A DNA stretch of 64,000 nucleotides from Prunella strophiata (taxonomy: Eukaryota; Chordata; Aves; Passeriformes; Prunellidae), in assembly GCA_036583965.1 (NCBI GenBank), contig JAZBQD010000006.1:490496-554495 (forward strand), in the 5' to 3' direction. Position numbers and translations under genes: made by a program. Of the stretch, positions 40,638-51,599 are shown piece after piece. The notes under the pieces are model-generated. The model was not told the origin of the DNA. It searched no databases and saw only the letters and a list, made by a program, of their open reading frames with translations. How positions within the stretch are numbered: the stretch's first letter is position 1; each line of letters starts with the position of its first letter.

Positions 40638-41074
40638 TGTAGGAATGTGCCCCCTATTGGCAGAAGTAATAAAACTGTCCTTTGTCCCCCCAAAAAGGAA
40701 AAGGTCCAGAAGTTTCTCTCACCACCTAACAAAGGGGACACCTTATAGGACAAAGGGGACTTCACTCTAAATTTAAGGACAGCTAATTGGATAGGAGCCA
40801 AGAAGTCCCTCCTGGACAATTTACTATAAAAGCAGGCTCAACAAAGGAACTAACAGCTTTTGTAAGGTGTTTTACTAGGTGCAAGACCTGCTTGACTTAG
40901 ATCGGTTTTTCTCTTTGTTATTTTGTCTTTTATTAAACGTTTTTTGTTTCCAACATGTCTGCAAGAGCTATCCTGCTCATTTATGCCTTCTGACAGATAG
41001 CTGGGCTATCTGGGGTGTATTATAACTCGCCGAGAGCTTAAAAGATCTGGCTCAAGGTGATATTAAATAATACA
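40638..41074 (+). repeat. 5' LTR of the nested betaretrovirus-like provirus
   Basis: TATA box TACTATAAAAG near 40823, start TGTAGG, end TACA, primer-binding site from 41077. Confidence 0.88.
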
Positions 41075-41460
41075 TGTGGCAGCCCGAACAGCGTGGCTTC
41101 TCATATTGAGAGACACAGTTTGGGAATTTTGATTGGCCCTCCATCAAATAGGATTTTTTCCCTGGTCCAGCATTTTGGAGTGCAGGCCTGCAGCTTGGGT
41201 TTTGGGCACTCAAAAAACCCAAGTGAAGGGGGATCTGCAACCACAGAGGGGGTCTCAGATCCAAAGCCCCACAGCCGGTACAAGGGGGCTGGAACTGGAT
41301 TGGGCTGGAAGACATGCTGCGAGTTCAAAGAACCTCTGCAAACACAGCTGGGTGTGGCTGTGCCATGGCTGAGAGACAAAGCTGCTTTTCCAGACCTGGG
41401 AGTTTCAAAAAGCCCAGGAAGGACGGCTTCTCTAAAACCCATCCTTTGGTGAGTAAGAAA

Positions 41461-43110
41461 ATGGGACTTAAGGTGTCTAGTCAAGAGCAGGATCTTTTTT
41501 TTTATTTGAACTATAAGTTAGAGATTCAAGGTGTAAAATTTAGCAAGAAACAACTTAAAAGACTCATAAAATGGGTCTTCGCAGAATTCCCGAACCCAGA
41601 AACATCAGAGACATTAACTTTGGAGTTCTGGGATTCTGTTGGGTTGAAATTATATAATGTGCAGTGAAATAAAAAGCAAAGCTTAAAGCTGTGTCCAATA
41701 TTTAGAACAGTGTTGCAATTTGTAACTTTAGAAAGTGAAAAAGAAGCAAAGAACAGCCAGAAACCACGGAGCAAAGAGGGAAAAAACAACATAGACTGCA
41801 AAAAACGGAAAAGAGGGGAGACAGAGAATCCAAAAACACCACAAACACTGCTACAACCCAAACCGAGAGGTTAAAACTTTGGGAGAGCAGACAAAAGGTA
41901 GCCAGACCGGTTGGCTCACCTCCAGCTTCTCCACAAGCCTCAAGAAAAAAGCAACAGATTTGCTCTGGCCAAGCTAATCTGAAGCCTTTTTCCTCCCACG
42001 CCTCTAACCTGATAAATATCCCTTAATTTCCTCTCAAAAGTAGTCTCAGATGCACAAAATCCGTGAATTTTGGCAGTAAAACCGAAAAAAGCCGAGCTGA
42101 CTCCATGCTCTGTGATTTTACCACTCCACGTGGCCGGCGCCATGTTACAGAGCTGCGAAGTTCTCCCCTTCATGGGCGGGTCCCATCCTCGGGCTCCCTG
42201 ATGTCACTCAGCTCCTGCCCGTCAGATGCGGGCCACGCCCCTTTCATGGGCAGAGCCAGGTCCTCCTCCCTGCCCCTGCTCCCCGCCCCCTCCCCGGGAT
42301 GGCACGCCCACAGCCTGCCCAGCGTGGGAACCGGATGTGACCTGCTGGAAAAGACGGTGCCCAAAATGGTGGTGCCCTCATCGGGGGAAGTGCTGGAGCC
42401 AATTCCAAACAAGAAATACAAATACACATCCCAGATTAGCCTCTCAAAATCGAAGGAGGAATTTTATACACCGGACAGAACAGATACCTGGCAGAGAGTA
42501 AGAAAGGAGGCAGTCCAGGAAGGAGAATGGAACATAGCTTCAAAACTAAAAGTCTTTCCTGTGAAATATACAGCTGCAGGAAGGTCACACTGGGAACAAG
42601 TCAGCTTCATAGAATTGAAATAAATTTGCAAAGCCTCTCGCTTATATGGGAGAGATTCAGCATATTTCAGAGGTTTGTTACAAGCTACCTTTACAGCTAG
42701 CGTGTTTACACCTCATGATTTGAAACAATTTTTTACATCATTACTTTCACCAACAGAGTATTCTCTGTGGGAACTGGCATGGAAACAATTATTAAATGAC
42801 CTTTTAAGAGGTTATACAGGAACCCCAGCCACTGCAAATATAACTATAGATCAGCTTGCAGGGGAAGGAGCCCCACAAAAATCCACGAGCACAGACAAGG
42901 ACACTAAACAGACAAATCCTTCAAGATATCAAAAAAGCAACAAAGGACCAAGCATCAATGCAGGAAAGAACAGATCAGGTCATCTCAGCAGTGGAAAATG
43001 CAGGACTCACTGTAGCAAAAGAAAAAATACAGACACTTCCTCCCTGGAAATTTTTAGGATACAAAATCACAGAACAAACAGTAACTCCACAATGACTCCA
43101 ATTAAGGACA
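41461..43110 (+). pseudogene. gag and RT-connection remnant of the nested provirus
   Basis: ATG at 41461 starts a betaretroviral matrix domain (MGLKVSSQEQ ... KRLIKWVFAEFPN ... WDSVGLKLYNVQ), which ends in a stop at 41665. Capsid pieces occur in 42063-42623 (KLKVFPVKYTAAG, WEQVSFIELK) and 42640-42870 (YFRGLLQATFTAS, LSPTEYSLWELAW). Around 42900 the sequence jumps to the end of the RT palm (AGLTVAKEKIQTLPPWKFLG), so nucleocapsid, protease and most RT are deleted. The RT thumb (VGTLNWLRPLLGLSNKDL) follows to 43400. Confidence 0.75.
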
Positions 43111-43469
43111 AACCCAAAAACACTGAATGAAGTACAGCAACTAGTAGGGACTCTGAACTGGCTTCGTCCACTACTAGGCCTTTCAAACAAGGACTTAGCT
43201 CCTTTGTCAGATCTGTTAAAGGGAGATACAGCTTTAAACTCGCCACGAGAATTCAACAAAGAATCTCAAAATGCTTTAGATAAAGTAATGCAAGTTATCC
43301 AATCACACAAAGCTCATCATTATAATCCTAACATGTCTTTTTTGTTTGCAGTTTTAGGAAAAAACCCACAGCTCCATGGTTTGGTCTCTGCTAAAAGAGG
43401 TTTCCAATGAACAGCTATATGGTTTGCTCAATAAATTAATTTTCCTTCTTTCCATTTGACAGGAACATT

Positions 43470-44347
43470 ATTTTGTAATGCATATCCGTTCACATTCTTC
43501 ACTTCCAGGTTTCTTAGCAGAAGGCAATGCCATGGCTGATTTGTTAGCCATGTCAGTCCAAAATACACTTCCTAATGTTGTTGAACAGGCAAGAATGAAC
43601 CATGCTTTCTATCATCAGAATGCACCTGCTTTAGTAAGAATGTTTAACATCTCTCAAAATCAGGCAAAAGCAATTATTCAGTCATGACCAAATTGCCAAA
43701 AATTAGCCATACCAGCAGTAGCAACAGGAGTTAACCCTCGAGGCTTAAACAGCCTACAAATATGGCAAACTGACATCACTCAGTATCAGTCATTTGCAAA
43801 GTTCAAACATATACATTTATCAATAGACACATTCTCAGGAACAATTTTTGCTTCTGCACATCAAGGAGAAAAGAGTAGAGATATAATTAAGCATTTCTTA
43901 CAAGCATTTGCATCCCTAGGTATTCCTCAGGAAGTCAAAACGGACAACGGACCAGCCTACATTTCTAACAAACTGTGGGAATTTTTCAAAACCTGGTGTA
44001 TCAAACACACCACAGGTATCCCACATTCTTCCACAGGTCAATCTATTGTAGAAAGAGCTCACAGATCTCTGAAAATGATCCTGGAAAGGCAAAAAGGAGG
44101 GACAGAAGCACTTTCTACAATAGAGAGGCTGAATAACGCTATATATGTTTTTAACTTCTTAAATAATTCCTTTATGGAGCAGGTACCACCAGTTTTCAGA
44201 CATTTCAGCAACACCAGTCAAGCAAAGCTCAAGGAAAGACCACCAGTCTTCATCAAGGATCCAGAGACAGGACAAATTTCAGCACCCTATCCTCTTGTGA
44301 CTTGGGGGAGAGGGTTTGCATGCATCTCTAAAAATGCAGGTCTTTGA
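43470..44347 (+). pseudogene. RNase H end and integrase of the nested provirus
   Basis: One frame runs from the RNase H tail (SSLPGFLAEGNAMADLLA) into an integrase. The zinc domain has NHAFYHQN, but its first Cys codon is a TGA at 43685-43687 before PNC. The core then has QTDITQYQ (Asp), KTDNGPAY (Asp) and SIVERAHRSLK (Glu). The C-terminal part (PPVFIKDPETG ... VTWGRGFA) ends at a TGA (44345). Apart from these two TGA codons the domain is well kept, consistent with a recent insertion. Confidence 0.8.
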
Positions 44348-44597
44348 TGGATCCCTGCCAAGAATGTCAAACCACAGGTACAGCCAATCCAAGAACAGCA
44401 GAGGACATGAGAAGAAGAAAACACAAACAACTGAGTGACAGCTGGAAGCAGAGACTGCTTTCTAAGTTTGCACTAGTTAAAATTGTTTAAAAATAGTTTT
44501 GTACTGAAAAAGTTCTGTAAGCTATTATTGTTGTGTTAAAAAGTGGTTAACCTACCTCTAAGTCATATGTTAAAAATGCTTAGAAGTTCTATATGTT

Positions 44598-46241
44598 TGT
44601 CCTGGGTTGACAGGAAGTTAAATTTTCAGGAAGCTGTGGCCAAAAAACCAATTAGAAGTAAGGTTTGGATATTGACACCTGAGGTGGCCACTGAAGTTTT
44701 GGATGCGCCTCTGAGAACACAAGGGGTTAAAAAGCCGGGAATTCCCGAGAGACACTTTCTTTCCTTCTGGTCAGCAAGGAGTGCAGACCTCCCCCCTACA
44801 GCCCACGCCAGGCTGGATGGGGGAGGGGAGGCCACGCGGCTTGGCCGAGACAGGCCAGAAGCTCCAGAAGAAGAGGTGAGAGCAGTGGAGTCGGGCTCCT
44901 GCAGCACGGAAGCTGGAGGGGTGGAAAGGAAGAGATTGCATCTGTGTCGGGCAGTCCTAGAGAACCGGGGGAGGCAGAGAAAGAGAGAGGGCAGCTGCTG
45001 CCGGCAGAGAAGTGGGAGAAGGTGCCCTGGGAGAAGCTGCCCTTGGGCAGGCAGCTGGTAGGCTTCAGCTATCCCAGGAAGCAGAGCCAGAGGCAGAGAG
45101 TGAGCCAGAAAGAGAGAGAGTAGCTGCCGCCGCCGAGAAGAGGTGGGAGGAGGTGCCCTGGCCTTGGGCAGGCAGCTGCTTCAGGTAGCCCCCCCCCGCC
45201 CCAGGAAGAGAGAGAGATGTGCTGGCTGCAAGCTGAGAAGGAGAAGAAGGGGGGGGGTGCAGTGAGAAGGTGCCCAGCATCCAGCCGTTCAGCATGGGAG
45301 TCCCATGAGTCCTCCTGAGTAGAGCCGGCAATACCCTGAGATTTTTAACCCTTTCCCTGGACAATGAAAACTTCGGAACAGCAGTCCTCCTTTTAGACAC
45401 GAAGTAGAAGGAAATGGGCAAGTGTATTAGAAACTGAGCAAGTGAAGGATGTTAGAAGAAGAATCCTAGGTGGGAGCAGATGGAGGAGTGGCTGTTGGCT
45501 GGACTCTTCTTTGGATAGCCACAGATGGAACTCATGTTTTTTTTCCTGTAACACAGAAACTGCATTTAGGGGGAGGCGATTGCTTGGATGCAAGGAAGAT
45601 CTCACCTCTCGAGACCCCTTGGCCCCAGGGGGTGGAATTTGGGGGGGACAAGTGTGTCCCAATTGCTTTCTCGAGACCCGTTGGCCCCAGGGAGTGAAAT
45701 TTGGGGGGGACAAGTGTCCCACATAGCGAGAGACTGTGGCTTTCTTGGAAGTGGGCATTGCATCCTTAAAAGGGGAACCCTAAAGGCAGTTCTGGTCTAT
45801 GCACAGTGGTGAGAGCACTGGGCATAGAAGGAAGAATCACGATGGCAAACTTTCTCTAAGTGGTGCCATGTGTAAGATGGAAACAGAAGAGGCCTCAGCT
45901 GGGTTTCCAAAGAAGTCTGTGGTACAGGAGGGACTCCTCTCTCCTTGGTGGACTGGGGGGTTGATTGCCCAAAGAGTAGTAACCATATTGTTATTGTGCA
46001 TTTTAAGTGATGTTTTGATGTATTGTAGTAGACTATTTTGGGGGGAGGAGGCAGAATGTTTTGAAAGTTTTCATTTCCAAGTGTGTGTGTGCCTTCATTA
46101 TAGTTATAAGTTAATAAATTTTTTCTGTATTTCTAAAGTTGTGCCTGCTCTGCTCTGTTCCTAATCCCATCTCACAAGATTTATTTGAAGAAAATACATT
46201 TTCATGGGGCACTGGCATTGTGCCAGTGTCAAACCATGACA
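44598..46241 (+). mobile_element. 1.64-kb solo LTR nested in the betaretrovirus-like provirus
   Basis: Begins TGTCCTGGGTTGACAGG, ends AAACCATGACA, flanked by ATGTT (44593-44597, 46242-46246). A polyadenylation signal (AATAAATT) lies near 46112. It holds no open frame of note but contains a tandem duplication of about 50 bp at 45605-45720 (CTCGAGACCC...GACAAGTG). It is unusually long for an LTR. The 5-bp duplication fits ERV-L-type integration. Confidence 0.82.
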
Positions 46242-46427
46242 ATGTTCAAATCATATATAACCAGAAATTTAAAGCTTGCCTAGGAAAACGCTTTACCAAA
46301 GTTAAGATGGAAGATGATAACCAAATTTCAGAATAATTGGTATAACTACAAATTATCAAAAAGATAAGATTTTTCAGGTCATATTCCTTTCTCCCTTTTT
46401 CTTTTTAAATCTATAGAAAGGGTGAGA

Positions 46428-46866
46428 TGTAGGAATGTGCCCCCTATTGGCAGAAGTAATAAAATTGTCCTTTGGTCCCCCCAAAAAGGAAAAGGTCCAG
46501 AAGTTTCTCTCACCACCTAACAAAGGGGACACCTTATAGGACAAAGGGGACTTCACTCTAAATTTAAGGACAGCTAATTGGATAGGAGCCAAGAAGTCCC
46601 TCCTGGACAATTTACTATAAAAGCAGGCTCAACAAAGGAACTAACAGCTTTTGTAAGGTGTTTTACTAGGTGCAAGACCTTCTTGACCTAGATCGGTTTT
46701 TCTCTTTGTTATTTTGTCTTTTATTAAACGTTTTTTGTTTCCAACATGTCTGCAAGAGCTATCCTGCTCATTTATGCCTTCTGACAGATAGCTGGGCTAT
46801 CCTGGTGTGTATTATAACTCGCCGAGAGCTTAAAAGATCTGGCTCAAGGTGATATTAAATAATACA
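46428..46866 (+). repeat. 3' LTR of the nested betaretrovirus-like provirus
   Basis: 439 bp, preceded by a purine-rich tract (AGAAAGGGTGAGA). It differs from the 5' LTR at only a handful of positions. Confidence 0.88.
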
Positions 46867-46872
46867 GACCAT

Positions 46873-47878
46873 GATTCCCAGCTGCAGAGTAGAGCACATT
46901 CTTCACCTCTGGTCCCGTCCTGACTGGGCCAAGGGCCACGGGATGAGCAATCTCCTGTTTGATCTGGGTGAAGGCTTGCTGCTGTTCAAGGCCCCAGTGG
47001 AAATCATTCTTCTTGCGGGTGACCAGGTAGAGAGGGCTCACAATCTGGCTGTATTCGGGAATGTGCATCCTCCAAAAGCCTATGGCACCTAGGAAAGCTT
47101 GTGTCTCTTTCTTGCTGGTAGGAGGAGACATCGTGGTGATCTTATTGATGACCTCAGTGGGAATCTGATGCCGTCCATCTTGCCACTTGACTCCTAGAAA
47201 CTGAATTTTTTGAGCTGGTCCCAAAACCTTACTTCACTTAATGGCAAAACCAGCTTTTAGGAGAATCTGGATAATTCTCTCTCCTTTCTTAAAGACTTCT
47301 CCTGCTGTGCTCCCCCATACAATGATATCATCAATATACTGCAGATGTTCGGGAGCCTCGCCGTTTTCCAGTGCGGTCTGGATCAGTCCATGGCAGATGG
47401 TGGGACTGTGCTTCCACCCCTGGGGCAGTGGGTTCCAGGTGTACTGCACGCCCCTCCAGGTGAAGGCAAACTGGGGCCTGCACTCTGCTGCCAAAGGAAT
47501 GGAGAAGAAGGCGTTGGCAATATCGATGGTCGCGTACCACTTCGCTGCCTTGGATTCCAGCTCATATTGAAGCTCCAACATGTCTGGGATGGCAGCACTC
47601 AGTGGTGGTGTGACCTCATTCAGGCCGCGGTAATCCACTGTCAGTCTCCATTCTCCGTCAGACTTACGCACTGGCCATATAGGACTGTTGAAAGGTGAAT
47701 GAGTCTTGCTGACCACTCCTTGGCTCTCCAGTTTCTGAATCATCTCATGGATGGGAATCACAGAGTCTCTGTCAGTACGGTATTGTTGATGATGTACTGT
47801 TGCTGTGGTGATTGGTACCTGTTGATCCTCAACTATCAGCAGTCCCACAGCAGAGGGTTCGTCTGAGAGACCAGGCAA
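46873..47878 (-). pseudogene. Reverse transcriptase of ERV-L (fragment, catalytic motif intact)
   Basis: The minus frame 47878-47234 reads as fingers and palm: SPFNSPIWPVRKSDGEWR, VDYRGLNEVTPP, ATIDIANAFFSIPL, PQGWKHSPTICH and the catalytic loop YIDDIIVWG. A stop near 47235 separates it from thumb/connection (QKIQFLGVKW ... FLGAIGFWRMHIPEYS). That part is cut by the nested provirus at 46872. Confidence 0.85.
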
Positions 47879-47929
47879 GGTATTCCGTTTCCTGATGTCT
47901 TCTGTCTCTATGGCAGCTATCCCAAAAGC

Positions 47930-48217
47930 CTAACAATACCCTTTTGGGTCTTTGAAATATCCATTTTGGAGATAGTCTATGCCGAGGATGCATGGGGCCT
48001 CTGGGCCAGTCACAATGGGGTGTTTCTGCCATCCTTTCCCAGTTAAACTCACTTCAGCTTCCAACACAGTCAGCTCCTGGGTTCCTCCTGTTACTCCAGA
48101 AATAGAAATGGACTTTTCTCCTACATACCTTGATGGTATCAGGGTACATTGAGGTCCAGTGTCAACTAGAGCCTTATATTCTTGTGGGTCAGATGTGCCA
48201 GGCCATCGGATCCACAC
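47930..48217 (-). pseudogene. Protease of ERV-L
   Basis: The minus frame has an aspartic protease active site, ALVDTGPQCTLIPS, and a second conserved segment, CILGIDYLQ. A stop follows before the RT frame. Gag ends upstream with an unconvincing linker (48220-48550). Confidence 0.72.
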
Positions 48218-48555
48218 AGTCCAGTAGATCTGATTGTCCCTTTCCTCTACCTGGCTAGAGGCAGAGCCCCTCTATTCCTGGTTGTCATATACGTTGCTCT
48301 CCTTCTGCGAATAGGTTCCTGAGGTCCCTTCAAGAGGATCAGTCATATCATCATTCCTAGACTCTCTAGAGTTCTGTGCATAAGAGACTACAGCAGTGCT
48401 GACTCTAGATGAGCTTCTTGTGCTAGGTGTCCCTTTTTCAGTTCATGTACTCAGGTTGCTAAGGTGGATTTTCCATCCCACTTCCTCATATCTTCTCCAT
48501 GCTCCTGAAGGAAGAACCAGAGGTTACCTCCTGGAGAGTATCCTCTCTTCCTGGC

Positions 48556-50004
48556 TTAGGGATGCTGGCTCCTAATGGCAGAGACTCTTGGTTCTGGCAA
48601 GATGCGGTAGATTTCTTCCTTAAGTTCCTTTCTTAGTTTCTGATGGTCCTCAATCAGGCTCTGGACTTGCTCAGCCAGACTTGTTTCCACAGATGAGACA
48701 TGGGTACGGAATGGGGCAGTAATAGTGTCCTCATAAATTCTTAGTTTATTGGCCATGAAGCCTACTCTGTCCTCACCTTCCCTCCATTGCAGCATTGCCA
48801 GGTAACATGTGAATCTCAACCACATTTGCGATGTGCAGTGAACACAATCTGGGCTCTTGGGAAAACTGTCTTCTGAGAAAATAATCTCCAACACAGCCAA
48901 TTCCCTCAGGCATTGGATACCTTGTTCCATTGTGCTCCATCTTGGTGCACCTGAAGATCCTCTTTACAAAGTTATCTCTCCACACTTGTCAACAGTTGCT
49001 GCCAGAGGCTGAGAGTTTCTTGGGTTTTCCCGATGCCCCTGGTCAATGACCACCTCCTGGGACAGCGATCCCAGTTGCGTGGCCTCGCTTCCATCCAGAA
49101 TGGTGTCATTGGCTGCAGTGTCCCAGAGGCAGAGCAGCCAGGTCAGGATGGACTCGTTTGCCTGGTGGGTGCATTCCCTCCGCAGGTCACGCAGCTCACC
49201 TAGGGACAGAGAGCGGGTGATGATTTCTGGCTCTGTCTCTTCTACTGGGTGTGAAGGTCCTGCTGCATCCTCGTCAGTCACTGATTTGCTCTTTGATTTC
49301 TTCTTCTGAACAGGGGCAACTGCTACTGGTTTAGGTTGTTCTGGTTTGGTGATGGTCTGTGTGGAGATGCTGATGGTGTCTTTGGTTCCTTTCTCCTCTA
49401 TGGCACTCTGCCTGGACACAGATACTGTTGCTTTGCTTTCTGTTCCTTTTCTCCTCTGTGACAGTCTGTGTAGACCCGGACGCTGTTGCTTTGCTTTTAG
49501 TCCTTTTCTTCTCTGTGACATTCTATGCAGACGTTGTTTTCTTCCTTTTTCCTCTGCCTCAAGAAAACGCTGCATTATACCATGTAGTGTTTTGTTTCTC
49601 AACATGTTGCAAACTGTGCAGAGAAAACAAAGCAGAAGCAACAAAAGCCCTATGCTGTCCCTGGCATTTAGAGGGAACTTAACACTTTCAAATACTATAG
49701 TGTCAGGTGTGAAAAGCTGGAAGAAATAATCTTTTACCCCTCCCCACAAGGGCTGGGTGCGATTGTAGAGGCCCCAGATGTAGCAGCCTAGACTAGGACA
49801 GGTAAACACGATTGAGTATATATTCCGAATGACATTCATTCCATCATAGGTTAGTATGTAATAAGCATAATAAATCCATAAAGCAATTTTTATACCATAG
49901 CCTGGTCTACTCAGGAGCATTACAAGCGGCAGATAGTTGTTTCCCATGTGCGGAAAAATATAGAGAGTTAAATATAAGACACATGTAAGCATGTTGAGCA
50001 TCAT
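48556..50004 (-). pseudogene. gag-like region of ERV-L with hydrophobic N-terminus
   Basis: First ATG on minus is at 50004, some 60-80 bp after the primer-binding site. The frame stays open to 48964 (346 residues). Its N-terminus carries about four hydrophobic stretches (LTCVLYLTLYIF, IKIALWIYYAYYIL, IVFTCPSLGCYIW, LLLLLLCFLCTVC). A basic segment follows, in which LHRxSQRRKG is repeated. The C-terminal part has ILTWLLCLWDTAAND and EATQLGSLSQE. A frameshift then leads to 48930-48556, with a coiled-coil-like AEQVQSLIEDHQKLRKELKE. The pattern suggests a membrane-inserted gag or an extra leader protein; I do not know a close described counterpart. Confidence 0.62.
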
Positions 50005-50087
50005 GGTGATTAGCTGGCTCCTATAATACAAAATTGTAATTCTGACTTTCTCAGTACCTTGCTGGCCCCACGTTGGGCACCAAAAAT

Positions 50088-50664
50088 TGTGCTAGTTTGA
50101 AAGTAAAACCAGTGAGAGACTCCAAGTCAGAAATACAATTTAATAAAAAACTAAAATAAAATACATGCAATTGTACAAAAAAAACCCAAAAAAAAACCCC
50201 CAAAAACAAACAAACAAACAACAACAAAAAAAAACCAAAAAAAACCAAAAAAACAAACCAACACTGACAGAGTCAGAATATAATCTGGCACCCCACTAGA
50301 TGGGGTGATGGTAGCAGTCCAGATGAAGTGGTCTCATTGAAGCAGTGATCCTGCAGAACGGTCTGGTAGCTTTTGTCCTTTGGAAGCCAGTGGGTAAGGC
50401 TGACTTGTTCTGTCTAAATTCCAGATTATATCCCTATTGGGATGCTTGGCTCCTCCCCTTGGGCAGAGCATCTCAGCAATGGAACGAGGTCGTTCTATGA
50501 GTCATGTGGTAAGGCACTGATGGGCCACTAACAGAACCATTAACAGGAGATAGTCTGGAGCAAGGAGATAAGGAAAACACTGCCCCTCCAAGTTTTAACA
50601 GTACATAAAGATGGTGACAGAATACATACTTTTTGGGTACATCCTGACATTGTAACCTAGGACA
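50088..50664 (-). repeat. 5' LTR of the ERV-L-like provirus
   Basis: 577 bp. It is longer than the 3' LTR mainly because of an A/AC-rich tract at about 50178-50265 that appears expanded relative to 38040-38050. Confidence 0.82.
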
Positions 50665-51515
50665 GTGGGTAGGGCTGGAAAGAGGATGGGGAAGGGGTGG
50701 AAGACCAAGGGAAAAGAGGATTCAAAGAGAGAGGGATGGGACCCCCAATGTGCATTGGGGAAGGTCTTTGTGTTGGGGGAATAATGGGAGAGGGGAGGGA
50801 AAGGTGATGGGACAGAAAAAGGGCGGTTCCATGAGGATCCCTTCATGTCCCCATCACTCAATTCCTAGAGTGATTCCGTGGAGCTCTGCAGGGGAATGGA
50901 TCCGCACTGGACAGGTCCCCAAGCCCCCTGCCCATCCCTGGGGTGCTCATGGGGGGGGTTCCCTCCACCCAAAAGCTGGTGGTGCTGCGGCCGATGGGGA
51001 GAGGTTGGTGGGAAAGGGAGTCTAGAGTGGGCAGGGAGGATGAGTGAGAGGAAGAGGAGGAAGACAGGATGGGGGGAGGAAATTAGGAGGAAAAGGAGGA
51101 GCAGGAACAAGTCCAGGAAGAGGGGGAGCAGCAGGAGAACCATGCAGTTCCCCCAGCCCTCCACTGAGTCCGCAGCTCCCCTGGTCCCAGCAGCATCAAT
51201 CCCCCCACATCCTGCAGGTGAGCAGGGAGAGGGAGCTCACCCCACATCTCTCAGGGAGTGTCCAGGAGGGCTTTTTGCGAGGGAGGGGATGTTTGGATCT
51301 CACAGAACCCATCAGCCAAGCCGCAAATGCCCCTTGGAGGGGTCTTGGAGCATCCACGTGGTACTGGCAGGGGGCAGGAGGGTAACATTGGTTTTGGGGC
51401 TCACTGGGAGTGGGGAGAGCAGCAAGGGCTGATCCTGGAACTGGGGGATCCCGGCAGCCTGGAGGGGTTGGGGAGACTGGAGGTGAGCAGGGTCTGGGAA
51501 GGTCTGTATCCCATC
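50665..51515 (+). other. Continuation of the ZNF-3 3' flank with relic exon
   Basis: Homologous to 25102-26040. The exon-like purine block ends at donor CTGCAG/GTGAGC (51217/51218). No ZNF coding exon follows, because a provirus replaces it near 51515. Confidence 0.5.
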
Positions 51516-51599
51516 AAAAATGCATAACAAAGTAAGGAGATTTTTTTCTAAGGAAAAAAGGAGGAGCTGCAGTCAATAAAAAAGTTGTGAATTTTCAAT

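Larger units (their letters stand above)
40638..46866 (+). mobile_element. Betaretrovirus-like provirus nested in ERV-L
   Basis: LTRs at 40638-41074 (437 bp) and 46428-46866 (439 bp) begin TGTAGGAATG and end AATAATACA. The 6-bp target duplication GACCAT is at 40632-40637 and 46867-46872. The two LTRs differ by about four substitutions and two single-base indels, so it is recent. The 5' LTR has ACTATAAAAG (TATA) and TATTAAACG, and is followed by TGGCAGCCCGAACAG, a lysine-tRNA-like primer site. gag and parts of pol remain. Protease, most of RT and env are deleted. Confidence 0.9.
37952..50664 (-). mobile_element. ERV-L-like provirus (minus) carrying nested elements
   Basis: LTRs lie at 50088-50664 (5') and 37952-38447 (3'), TGTCCTA...GCTAGCACA on minus. 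Just inside the 5' LTR the minus strand reads TGGTGCCCAACGTGGGG, a lysine-tRNA-type primer-binding site. Order on minus is gag (50004-48556), protease (about 48217-47930), reverse transcriptase (47878-46873), [nested provirus], RNase H (40608-39862) and integrase (about 39860-39040). No env. ERV-L assignment rests on the wording of the RT, RNase H and gag. Frames are partly long but interrupted. Flanks GTGGGAAGG / GTGGGTAGG are alike, but no exact short target duplication is evident. Confidence 0.85.

Noticed and set aside
40638..46866. Possibility that the young nested provirus encodes an envelope
   Set aside because: After the integrase C-terminus there are only about 250 bp before the inserted LTR and about 190 bp after it; neither holds env-like sequence.
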